This document shows, piece after piece, positions 36,705 through 45,520 of a DNA stretch of 64,000 nucleotides (positions within the stretch are counted from its first letter, which is position 1; each line of letters opens with the position of its first letter). This DNA comes from Phycisphaerales bacterium. GTDB taxonomy: Bacteria; Planctomycetota; Phycisphaerae; UBA1845. The notes beneath the pieces are model-generated. The model searched no databases. It saw only the letters and a program-made list of their open reading frames with translations, and was not told the origin of the DNA. Made by a program: the position numbers and the translations under genes. The stretch covers positions 1 through 64,000 of the forward strand of contig JADZBE010000033.1 in assembly GCA_020852275.1 (NCBI GenBank), in the 5' to 3' direction.

Positions 36705-38063
36705 CTACGGACAGCTCACCGGAACCGACGCGCAGTTGGCCGGGTTCTTGAGCGATACGTTGTGGTTGCCGGCGTGGCAGCAATGATTGAACGGCGCCCG
36801 ATCCCCATTGATGGTGAGGACGAGGTCCATCGTGCCGTCAATGCTCACCGTGACGGTTTCGCCGTGGTGCGAGGAGTCGGTCAGGATGACCTTGCCCTTG
36901 ATCGTGCCGTTGGTGCGGCAGCTTGCCCTCAGGCGCTTGACATCCGCGCACGGCACGCCGCCGCCGCCGCCCGGGCACACAGCATCGCGAGCGGCCTTGA
37001 AGTCGGCGTTCGTGTGCTTGGTGCCGTAGTTCGGGCAGCCGGTGCTGCAATGCGTGACGATTCCCACAAGCTTGCCGCCGACGATCAGACCCGAGCCGCT
37101 GTTTCCGCCGCGGACGTCCGCGTTGTACTCATAGTGGGTCCCGGATCGCACGGTGATGGAGCCGGTGGAGAGCTGCTGCGTCTGGCTTCGCGTGCAGGTG
37201 GTGTCCACGCCGAAGCCGTAAATCTCCGCCGCCTGCCCCACGTTGGCGTCCGCCGCCGCCAACTGAATCATGGCGCCGTAGCGATCGAACGGCTTCTGAC
37301 CCAGGCCGTTCGCGCTGGTGGTCGTCACCCACCAGTCGGCGCCCACGCCGCCGTTGCGGGACTGCCCGGCGCCGGAGATGGGGAACTGATCTGCGGCGGG
37401 CGGGTTGTTGGTGGAGCAATTGGCGTTGGAGTTCGGCACGCGGAACTGGATGACGCCGCTCGAGCGGCAGTGTCCGGCGGAGACGACGCAACTGTCGGTG
37501 TTCCAGATGGAGCCCGTGCAGCCGACGTTCATGATGCGCCCGGACCAGTCCTGGCTGGAAGGCGCACGGTCGTCAGCGCCGCAAATGCCGCACTGACCGC
37601 TGCCGCCGGTGCCGGCATCGCTCGGCGCGAGCGCCGCTTCGACGTAGTCGAGGACGATGCGGTTGCCCGTGGTCTGCGGCGCGGCGTAGAGATCGAGAAT
37701 CAGCGTGTTTCCGTTGAAGTAGGCGGTGCTGTTGAACCACTCGTTGAGCTGGTAGCCGTCCAGCGCCTGGTCGTCCTGATCATACGCCGAGGTCACGCGG
37801 ATGAAGCTGCCGTCCGGCAGGCTGGACATGCCGAAGTGCAGGCGCATGGAGACGCGGTCCGCCAGCGTGATCGTCTCGGACCACACGATCACGTGCCCGT
37901 CGCTTAAGTTGTCCTGCGTCCCGGAATCCAAGAAGTACGGGACATCGTCGTGCGGCAGCGGCGCCGGCAACGTGTTGAAATCCCCGTCCTGGGCAACAAC
38001 CACCCCCGCGCCCCATGCCAGTGCCAGGCATGTCAGCGCGCCGACATAGACCTTCATCCTCAT
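36705..38063 (-). CDS. Secreted trypsin-like serine protease with Cys-rich tail
   Basis: 452 residues from ATG 38063 (GAGGAGAGG upstream). A signal peptide (about 1-25) precedes a Cys-containing region and a chymotrypsin-fold protease: VVSAGHC (catalytic His), and DVRGGNSGSGLIVGGKLVGIV (catalytic Ser and oxyanion hole). The catalytic Asp is probably in FDRYGAMIQL; this is less certain. The C-terminal 80 residues (from 36950) repeat the Cys-rich domain of the protein at 30160-32376. It is an extracellular or surface protease; the substrate is unknown. Confidence 0.85.
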   Translation of the reverse strand: MRMKVYVGALTCLALAWGAGVVVAQDGDFNTLPAPLPHDDVPYFLDSGTQDNLSDGHVIVWSETITLADRVSMRLHFGMSSLPDGSFIRVTSAYDQDDQALDGYQLNEWFNSTAYFNGNTLILDLYAAPQTTGNRIVLDYVEAALAPSDAGTGGSGQCGICGADDRAPSSQDWSGRIMNVGCTGSIWNTDSCVVSAGHCRSSGVIQFRVPNSNANCSTNNPPAADQFPISGAGQSRNGGVGADWWVTTTSANGLGQKPFDRYGAMIQLAAADANVGQAAEIYGFGVDTTCTRSQTQQLSTGSITVRSGTHYEYNADVRGGNSGSGLIVGGKLVGIVTHCSTGCPNYGTKHTNADFKAARDAVCPGGGGGVPCADVKRLRASCRTNGTIKGKVILTDSSHHGETVTVSIDGTMDLVLTINGDRAPFNHCCHAGNHNVSLKNPANCASVPVSCP

Positions 38064-38269
38064 CTTGCACCTCTCCTCAAAAAAAAGGAACAAAGAAACC
38101 GGGAGGGGAAACAAGACGCCGCCCCCCAGCGGCGTCACACCGGCCCAAACGACCCGAGTGAATGATACACGAATCAACCGGTCGGGGTCAATGCCTTGCC
38201 CATGCCCTCAGCGATCCACTCACGGCAACCGCGCCCAACCTCCGGCAGTCCGTGCTGAAGGTCGGCGCT
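38064..38269. other. Intergenic, nothing recognised
   Basis: Spacer between the protease start and repeat copy D. The 5' leader of the protease gene includes a long A/T-rich patch near 38082-38100. Confidence 0.3.
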
Positions 38270-38409
38270 CGTCATGGCCGCCAAGGCGGGAATCCAGTCG
38301 GCGGCTTGCGAGGAGGCACGAATCCAGCGGTTTTTCAAGGCGGACAGGACCCCCGCCCGCGCGGGGGCAACGCGCCCCATGTCCGGTGTCGAGTTCCACC
38401 GCGGGCTGC
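38270..38409 (+). repeat. Dispersed palindromic element, copy D (degenerate)
   Basis: Same order as copies A-C: AAGGCGGGAATCCAG, a GGCTTGCGAGGAGGCA block also seen in copy C, GGACCCCCGCCCGCGCGGGGG, and the end CGAGTTCCACCGCGGGCTG. It is followed by short tandem GCTTCAGCCCGCG units to about 38520, before gpmI. Confidence 0.7.
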
Positions 38410-38599
38410 TGTCCGCAGGTCAACCGCATTCCGACCTGCACAGAACCGTAGAATCCCAAAGCCCGAGCCGCGAAGCTTCAGCCCGCGCCGCGAAGCTTCA
38501 GCCCGCGCGGGCTTCGCGCGGGCTTCGCGCGGACCGCCGCCAGCCTTCGCGCCGTTCCTCGCAGCGGTTACAAACACGCTCATCCGCATGGAGAACCGC

Positions 38600-40429
38600 A
38601 TGTCCAGCCGCCGATACCGCCCGGTCGTTCTGATCGTCCGCGATGGATGGGGCGCAAGCCCGCATCCCGAGTGGAACCACGCCAACGCCGTGCACCTCGC
38701 ACGCAAGCCCGTGGACGACCGCCTGATGGCCACGTACCCGCACGCGCTTATCAAGACGAATGGGCGCGACGTGGGGCTGCCGGGCGAGACGATGGGCAAC
38801 AGCGAGGTGGGGCATCAGAACATCGGTGCCGGGCGCGTCGTCGAGCAGGAGATCATGCGCATCACCGGGCGCATCGAGGACGGCACGTTCTTCACCAACC
38901 CGGTGCTCGTCGGCGCCTTCGAGCACGCCCACAAGACCGGCGGCAGCGTGCACCTCATGGGCCTGTGCAGCAACGGGCAGGTCCATTCCGATCTGGATCA
39001 CCTGTACGCGCTGATGGAACTGAGCGTCAGGCTGCGCTTTCCCGGCGATCGCGTGTGGATCCACGCCTTCACCGACGGCCGCGACACGCCGCCCCGCAGC
39101 GGGCTGGGCTTCATGGACGCGATCGACGAGAAGTGCCAGGCGCTTGGCATCCACCCGGTCGCCAGCGTGTGCGGGAGATACTGGGCGATGGATCGGGATC
39201 ACCGGTGGGACCGGGTGCAGAAGGCGTATGAGATGCTCACGGGGCAGGGCGGGTGTTGCGGCGGAGCGTACCTTGATGCCCCGAAGTTCGCGTCCGCGCC
39301 CGAGGCAATCCAGCACTATTACGATCATCCATCAAGCGACAGCATGAAAGGGGACGAGTTCGTCCCGCCGTCAATCGTCTATGAGAGCCGCGACCGTAAG
39401 GGAGCGAACCCGGGCAAAACGAGCCGCGCTCGTCAGGAAGCAGTTTCTGATGGCCCGGAAGTCCGCCATCCCATCGATCCATCGGCGTTGCCCGGCCGCA
39501 TCCGCGACGGTGACGCCGTCATCTTCTTCAACTATCGCGGGGACCGCCCGCGCGAGCTGATGCAGGCGTTCACGTTTGACGAGTTCCCCTTCGAGGGCGC
39601 GGATAAGACGGGTCAGAAGAAACGCATGGGCTTCGATCGGCAACACGCCCCGCGTCGCGCGTCCCATCCGGGCGCGATCTCATCGACCGACGCAGGGCCC
39701 ACGGGGCGCAAGCTCGATCTCTACTTCGCCACGATGACCGAGTATGAGAAGGGTCTGCCCGTTCACGTCGCATTTCCAAAACCCGAAAAGCTGAAGGGCA
39801 TCTTCGGCGAAGTCGTCTCGCGCCTGGGCCTTCGCCAGTTCCGCTGTGCCGAGACGGAGAAGTATCCGCACGTCACGTTTTTCTTCAACGACTACCGCGA
39901 CGAACCGTTCCCCGGCGAGGAGCGGCAGATGGTGCAGTCCCCGCGCGACGTGGCCACGTACGATCAGAAACCCGAGATGTCGGCTTACGAGGTGACGCGC
40001 GTGATGCTGGAGCGCATTGCCGCCGGCGTGGACGACGCGATGATCCTCAACTTCGCCAACCCCGACATGGTAGGCCACACCGGCAGCCTGCCGGCCGCGA
40101 TCCGCGCGGTCGAAGTCGTGGACGAATGCGTCGGCAAGATCGTGGACGCGGTCCTCGCCCGCGGCGGCGCCCTCATCGTGACCGCCGACCACGGCAACTG
40201 TGAGCAAATGATCGACCCCGCCACCGGCGGCCCACACACGGCGCACACGACGTATCCGGTGGAGTGCATCGTGGTGGGGAAGGGGCTGGAGCGCCTGGCG
40301 AAGTCGAGCGGGGGCCCCGGCCTGCGCGAGGGCGGCCGCCTGGCCGACATCGCGCCGACGCTGCTGGAGTTGATGGCGGTGGAGAAGCCGGGGGAGATGA
40401 CCGGTGAATGCTTACTCCAAATCCCTTGA
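38600..40429 (+). CDS. gpmI: Phosphoglycerate mutase, cofactor-independent, with inserted segments
   Basis: Interconverts 2- and 3-phosphoglycerate using a serine phospho-enzyme and two metal ions. VLIVRDGWG (D15), GNSEVGH (S68), NYRGDR and the C-terminal metal site ADHGNCEQM are all present. At 609 residues it is longer than the usual 510-550. The excess is at two places: about 262-300, encoded by a copy of the dispersed repeat (GAGCCGCGACCGTAAGGGAG at 39385) plus following bases, and about 333-372 just before KLDLYFATMTEYEKG. Both lie in surface-type loops and keep frame. Start ATG 38600 with GGAG six bases upstream. Confidence 0.92.
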   Translation: MSSRRYRPVVLIVRDGWGASPHPEWNHANAVHLARKPVDDRLMATYPHALIKTNGRDVGLPGETMGNSEVGHQNIGAGRVVEQEIMRITGRIEDGTFFTNPVLVGAFEHAHKTGGSVHLMGLCSNGQVHSDLDHLYALMELSVRLRFPGDRVWIHAFTDGRDTPPRSGLGFMDAIDEKCQALGIHPVASVCGRYWAMDRDHRWDRVQKAYEMLTGQGGCCGGAYLDAPKFASAPEAIQHYYDHPSSDSMKGDEFVPPSIVYESRDRKGANPGKTSRARQEAVSDGPEVRHPIDPSALPGRIRDGDAVIFFNYRGDRPRELMQAFTFDEFPFEGADKTGQKKRMGFDRQHAPRRASHPGAISSTDAGPTGRKLDLYFATMTEYEKGLPVHVAFPKPEKLKGIFGEVVSRLGLRQFRCAETEKYPHVTFFFNDYRDEPFPGEERQMVQSPRDVATYDQKPEMSAYEVTRVMLERIAAGVDDAMILNFANPDMVGHTGSLPAAIRAVEVVDECVGKIVDAVLARGGALIVTADHGNCEQMIDPATGGPHTAHTTYPVECIVVGKGLERLAKSSGGPGLREGGRLADIAPTLLELMAVEKPGEMTGECLLQIP

Positions 40430-40471
40430 CTGGCTGGTGATGGCGGTTAGGATACTGTTAAGTCAAACGGC

Positions 40472-41655
40472 ATGACCCTTGGGCGGAGTCCCTCAGCAGT
40501 GAAGTCGAAGAATCGATCGCAGCGGAATGAACCATGCCCTTGCGGTAGTGGACAGAAGTTCAAGAAGTGCTGTGCGAACAACAAGGAGAAGGCCAAATAT
40601 CCTGTTGGAGTTTCGCGCACCTTGGAATCCGCACGCGAGTTCGCCATGAATAAGTCTGCCGCTGAGAACCAGCGGCTCGCAAAGTATGGTGACGTGCGGC
40701 CTATTGTTCAGGCCGACTCAAAGGTCACAAGTTCGTGGCCGCCGGATGTGAATACTACTCCGCCGACTCTTCGGTTTGGCGAACGTTTTTGGACTTCCTT
40801 GGCGACTACATCAAGCACGTGCTGACCCCTGCGTGGGGCAAAGCTGAACTCGCCAAGCCGTTCGAGCGACGCCACGTCATCATGCAGTGGTACGACGGGA
40901 TGTGCCGCCACCAGCAGAATCTACAACTCAGTCCTGAAGGATTGTAGGGCGCTGTCCCGAATGGTGCATGGCGCGCATACATGCTGCTCGCCGATGACCT
41001 CTACACCCTTCAACATCACAGCAAACTTCAGGACGCCGTTGTCATACGGTTGAAGCATCCCGACCCGTTCCAAGGGGCTCGCCATGAATTCTTTGCCGCG
41101 GCGACATGCATTCGCGCGGGTTACGACATCGAGTACGAGGACGAGGGCGACAACTCACGTCGGCACCCGGAGCTGATTGCAACTCATCGTGCAACTGGCC
41201 AACGGATCGCCGTCGAGGCCAAGAGCCGGCACCGGCCTGGCGTACTGAGATTTCAAGGTGAGGCGCAGCGGACTGGCAGGCTGCGCGTGGGAATTGAGCG
41301 GCTGCTGAAAGATGCTCTGGCAAAGCAGGTCTTGTATCCTTACGTGAGCTTCTTCGACCTGAATCTGCCCCCGTTCCCCGGCCACGCTTTTCAGGCCCCG
41401 TGGTTCGAGGAAGTTGGTAACTCGGTTGCGAAGATCGGCAGCGACAACGGGAGGCAAGACGCGTTCAACCTCATCGTGTTCATCAACCCACCCGACCACT
41501 ACCTGGACAACGAGATTCCATCTCCCGGCGGCACGACTCTTTCGTGCTTTGGGCGAAACCCACAGATCGAGGCTGTGCATGGTGCGCTCATGGCGATCCA
41601 CGAGGCTGCGAGCAAGTATGGGATGATTCCCAATACCTTTGGGGAGGCTAGCTGA
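40472..41655 (+). pseudogene. SEC-C motif protein, broken by a frameshift and a stop
   Basis: The 5' part encodes a SEC-C zinc motif (NEPCPCGSGQKFKKCC). Near 40713-40722 the protein continues in another frame (KGHKFVAAGCEYYS...WRTFLDFLGDYIKHVLTPAWG), consistent with loss of one T in GACTTCAAA. That frame meets TAG at 40945-40947 and resumes after it (GAVPNGAWRAYMLLADDLYTL) to 41655, with VEAKSRHRPGVLRFQ, a possible nuclease-like Glu-Ala-Lys segment. Read through, it would be about 395 residues. I see no slippery site that would suggest programmed shifting. The region is less GC-rich than its surroundings. Confidence 0.75.
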
Positions 41656-41731
41656 AAACCTCGTTTGTAATGCTTGCTCGGTTGAGCCAGCGTACTTCCT
41701 GCAGCGCGGCCCCGATTCAGGAATCCCGACC

Positions 41732-42457
41732 ATGCCCAAACAACCAATAGCTTCGCTCGGGGAAATCATCCTCTACCAAACCGATGACGGTCGAACCCGC
41801 GTCGAGTGCCGCTTCTCTGACGAGACGCTCTGGCTCAGTCAGGCCCTCATGTCGGAGCTTTTCCAGACCACCGCGCAGAACGTAACTCTTCACCTGCAAA
41901 AGCTTTACGAGGAAGGAGAGATCGAAGAATCGGCAACTTGTAAGGATTTCTTGCAAGTTCGTTTCGAGGGGGGCCGCGAAGTGCGGCGCTCGATTCAGTC
42001 TTACAACCTCGACGCCATTCTGGCCGTCGGCTACCGCGTCCGCTCCGACCGCGGAACCGCGTTTCGCCGCTGGGCCACCGAGCGCCTGCGCGAGTACCTC
42101 GTCAGAGGTTTCACCATGGACGACCAGCGGCTCAAAAACCCGCCGGTCGATGGTTCGGGCGTTCCCGATTACTTCGACGAATTGCTGGAGCGCATCCGCG
42201 ACATCCGCGCCAGCGAGAAGCGGATGTACCTGCGCGTCCGTGAAATCTTTGCACTCGCCGGCGACTACGATCCCAGGAGCAAGACGACGACCGCATTCTT
42301 CCAGACGATCCAGAACAAGCTGCACTTCGCCGCCACCGGAAAGACGGCGCTGGAACTGATCGCCAGCCGCGCGGACCACGCCAAGCCCCACATGGGCCTG
42401 ACGACGTGGAAGGGGGACGTCGTCCGAAAGAGCGACGTGACCGTCGCCAAGAACTAT
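41732..42457 (+). pseudogene. RhuM-family protein, 3' end deleted
   Basis: The reading begins MPKQPIASLGEIILYQTDDG and includes RVECRFSDETLWLSQALMSELF, AQNVTLHLQKLYEEGEI and a conserved later part ending DVTVAKNY at 42457, the features of RhuM proteins. The family continues beyond this point with about 60-80 residues that are absent. The frame runs on to 42682 only through the opposite strand of the helicase. It is truncated at a junction with the adjacent gene. Confidence 0.8.
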
Positions 42458-44760
42458 CCGCGAGGATGTCGCCTGCCAGCGCAGTCTTGTCGCGGATCAG
42501 GGCGTCGATCTTCTCCTCGATCGTACCCTGACAGACGAGCTGGTGGACCATCACGTTGCGCATTTGTCCGATGCGGAACGCGCGGTCCGTGGCCTGGTTC
42601 TCCACGGCCGGGTTCCACCAGCAGTCGAAGTGAATCACGTGCGACGCGGCCGTCAGGTTCAGCCCCGTGCCGCCGGCCTTGAGCGAGAGCACCATGAACG
42701 GGGGACCGGTCTCGCTTTGGAACTGGTCCACAAGCTGCTTTCGCTTTCCGACCGCCGTCCCGCCGTGGAGCACCAGGCCGCCGCGGCCGAAAACGGTTGA
42801 AAGAAACGCGGCGAGCGGTTCGGCCAACTCACGGAATTGAGAGAACACCAGGGCTTTTTCCTGCCGGGCGGCGATCTCCTCGCACAGCTCGCGGGCGCGG
42901 TGAAACTTGCCGCTTTCGTCGGCAGCATAGCCTGCGGTCCCCAGCCACTGATCCGGGTGATTGCAGATCTGCTTGAAGCGCAGGATGAACGCCAGGATCA
43001 CGCCGCGCCGCGCGATCCCTTCCTCCTGCTGCTTGAGCGCCGACGCAAGTTCGCGCACGGACTGCTCGTACAGCACGGCCTGCTTCTTGCTGAGCTGGCA
43101 GAACGCGGTCTGCTCCACCTTGTCCGGCAGGTCGGCGATGATGGACTTGTCGGTTTTGAGCCGCCGCAGGATGTAAGGCCCCACGAGCTTGCGCAGCGGA
43201 CCGTACTGATCGGCTGCGCGATCTTCGATCCGGCGGACGAAACTGCCGAACGCCTTGACCGAGCCGAGGAGTCCGGGGCAGAGAAAGTCGAAGATCGACC
43301 TCAGGTCGGTGAGCCGGTTCTCCACGGGCGTGCCGGTCATGGCGATCCGCGCGCCAGCCTTGAGTTGCTTGACCGCGCGCGTCTGGTGCGTGCCGGGGTT
43401 CTTGATCGCCTGGGCCTCGTCCAGCACCACGATCGACCAGGGCACGTCCGCGAGCCACTCCAGCCGCGTGAGGGTCCCGTAGGTGGTCAGCACCGCATCC
43501 ATGCCGGCCATGTTTTGCTGCGGGTCTTTGCCCATTGCGGCCAGCTCGGCGGGTTTCGCCTGCGAGGGATGCACAAACAGGCAACGCAGCGTCGGGGCGA
43601 AGCGCTCGATCTCGGCCTTCCAGTTTGCCAGCAACGACGCGGGCAGGACCAGCAGCATCGGCATCGACTTCCCGGCAGCGCACTGTCGCTTGAGCAGCAG
43701 CATCAGCGTGATGACCTGGATGGGCTTGCCCAAGCCCATGTCGTCTGCGAGACACGCGCCCAGGCCCAGTTGCGTCGGTAGCCACAGCCATTTGACGCCC
43801 GCCTCCTGATAAGGTCGCAGCGTGGCGCGGCGGACGCCTGGTCCACCAGTTGGGCACGCGCACCAGCAGGCCGCTCTCTTCGAGCATGGGAATGTCGCGC
43901 AGCAGCCGGTGCGCTTCGCGCGGCGTCCAGCGCAGCGGATGGAACACTTCTCCGCTGTCCACCAGTTCCTTGACCCAGGCACACCGCTCGACCGCGCGTT
44001 GCACGGGCGTGAGCAGGTGGACCAGGAGCTTGCGGTTCCTGGCGCCGGCGTATTCCTCGAGCGCGCGACCCAGCGGCTGATACTGCACGCGCCCTCCCTC
44101 AAGCACTTTCGGGGCATACGTCGCCAGGAAGGCGAAGGGATACTCGACGTCGCGCCTGTTCTCCGCGAGGTGAAAGCAGACCCGACCGACGCGGTGCCAC
44201 GTGGGCACGCGCTGTTGCAGCCACTCGTTCAGTCGTCCGGAGAGGGCGGCGATTTCGCGCCGCAGACTGTCGTCCAACTGCTGCCACAACTCCGCGAGCG
44301 TCTCAGTGCCGAGGTATTCGCCGCCGCGCATCGGCGGCGCCGCGGCGACCTGCTCGGCGAGGTCTTCGAGCGGGGCGGGCAGCGGCTGCCGCAGGTTCTC
44401 CGCCGGCTCGGGAACGTGACACAGCTCGGTGAGGTAGCGCTCGGCAAATCGCCGCCAGAAGCCGAGCACGGCGGGCAGAGGCGGCACGCTCGGGACCGTT
44501 GCCAGGCAGAGCAGCAGTTCGGCCGTTCCTCGCTCCGCCGCGTCGCGCAGCGCGGTTGCGGTTGCCGCGGGAAGCTCGGTCCGCGCGTCCTCGGTTGCCG
44601 TGTCGAGCCGCAGCAAATGCCCTTCGCGAGATAGCACCAGCTCTTGCACGGGGGCGCCCTTTTCCTTCAACGCCCCTCGCGGCCCGAACGCCGCCCGTCG
44701 ACTCCCTCCCGCGGCGCCTTCGAACGTATCCTCCGCAGCCTGCTCCCGCCAACGGTGCAC
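42456..44760 (-). pseudogene. SNF2-family helicase, internally deleted and truncated
   Basis: The N-terminal part (44760 to about 43835, one frame) encodes the region before the ATPase of a bacterial SNF2 helicase, ending VPNWWTRR. The rest (about 43832 to 42456, another frame) resumes at ATLRPYQEAGVKWLW with ADDMGLGKPIQVI, DEAQAIKNP, TGTPVENRL, LVFSQF and RAFRIGQ, ending ALAGDILAD. The expected segment in between, some 200 residues, is missing and the frame changes there. The Walker A Thr is Pro (codon at 43722-43724). The C-terminus is cut at the RhuM junction. It is very unlikely to be active. Confidence 0.82.
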
Positions 44761-44802
44761 GCGCGGGGGCGCGTCGGCCGCGCCCTCCGCCGGCGATCCG
44801 GT

Positions 44803-44831
44803 TTGACTTCAGCCCTGGGGCCGGATATACT
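44803..44831 (+). promoter_or_regulatory. Strong sigma-70 type promoter for the first arsR
   Basis: TTGACT (44803-44808), 17-base spacer, TATACT (44826-44831). The start codons ATG 44835 and 44838 follow directly, so the transcript is probably leaderless or nearly so. Confidence 0.7.
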
Positions 44832-44834
44832 TGC

Positions 44835-45224
44835 ATGATGACGCAATCACGCAAACGTGGAGCAATCAGTCCGAAGCAGGCGGCGCGGCGCCGCGCACCG
44901 CTCGATGCGATGCTGGACGCGGGGCGCTTCAAGGCGTTGGGCGACCCCACGCGGGTCCGGCTGCTTGCCTGCCTGGCGAAGTGCGGACGGGCGTGCGGCG
45001 TGACCGAAATCGCCGAATGCTGCGCCGTGGACTTGTCGGTGGTCTCGCGGCACCTGTCGCTGCTGCGGAGGGCGGGGCTTCTGGAGGTGGAGAAGCAGGG
45101 CCGGATCGTGCTGTACAGCGTTCGGTACGGCGACTGGGCGGAGGCGCTGCGGGCGCTGGCGGATGCGATTGAAGCGTGTTGTCCCGCGGGCGCTCGATGT
45201 GGCGGAGGGAGATGCGGATGCTGA
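44835..45224 (+). CDS. arsR: ArsR-family metalloregulator, Cys-rich
   Basis: 129 residues: winged-helix core FKALGDPTRVRLLACLAKCGRACGVTEIAECCAVDLSVVSRHLSLLRRAGLLEVEKQGR. Cysteines at the start of the recognition region (CGRAC, ECC) and a Cys-rich C-terminus (CCPAGARCGGGRCGC) are candidate As(III) ligands. Start ATG 44835 or 44838 lies only 3-6 bases after the -10 box. The next gene is an arsenite methyltransferase, so it probably represses that gene. Confidence 0.85.
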   Translation: MMTQSRKRGAISPKQAARRRAPLDAMLDAGRFKALGDPTRVRLLACLAKCGRACGVTEIAECCAVDLSVVSRHLSLLRRAGLLEVEKQGRIVLYSVRYGDWAEALRALADAIEACCPAGARCGGGRCGC

Positions 45225-45287
45225 GGGCAGGACGCGTCGTTGGGAGGACGGGGGGCGCCGTTTCTGGGGATCCCCTCCGGGAACCAG

Positions 45288-45470
45288 GCACAGGTTGGGA
45301 AACCTGTGCTACACACCGGTTGGAAACCGGTGCCACAGTCACCGGTTGGAAACCTGGGTCACACACACACACCGGTTGGAAACCGGTGCCACAGCCACCG
45401 GTTGGAAACCGGTGTCACAGGCACAGGTTGGGAAACCTGTGCAACACACCGGTTGGAAAATAGCACCACA
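45288..45470 (+). repeat. Array of seven short hairpin units (GGTTGGAAACC type)
   Basis: Units such as CACCGGTT-GGA-AACCGGTG and CACAGGTT-GGGA-AACCTGTG, each an 8-bp stem, are spaced by 5-8 bases, with a period of about 25-27 bases. It fills the spacer between arsR and arsM. Similar units are at 52505-52556. Confidence 0.85.
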
Positions 45471-45520
45471 CTTGCTGATCCCATGCGCGAACCACGGCTT
45501 CTCAAGAGAGGACTACGACC

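Noticed and set aside
36507-37907. Plus-strand ORF of 466 residues
   Set aside because: Antisense of the serine protease gene; no recognisable domain.
39380-39720. Intein or intron in gpmI
   Set aside because: The insertions are short, lack intein splice motifs and keep the frame; a repeat explains the first one.
40700-40730. Programmed frameshift in the SEC-C gene
   Set aside because: No slippery heptamer or stimulating structure is seen, and a second lesion (TAG at 40945) follows.
42829-44760. A single intact helicase ORF of 643 residues
   Set aside because: Its second half is not homologous to a helicase; the true ATPase continues in another frame, so the gene is broken.
45288-45470. 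CRISPR array
   Set aside because: The units are about 19 bases with only 5-8 bases between them, each is a self-contained hairpin, and no cas genes are nearby.
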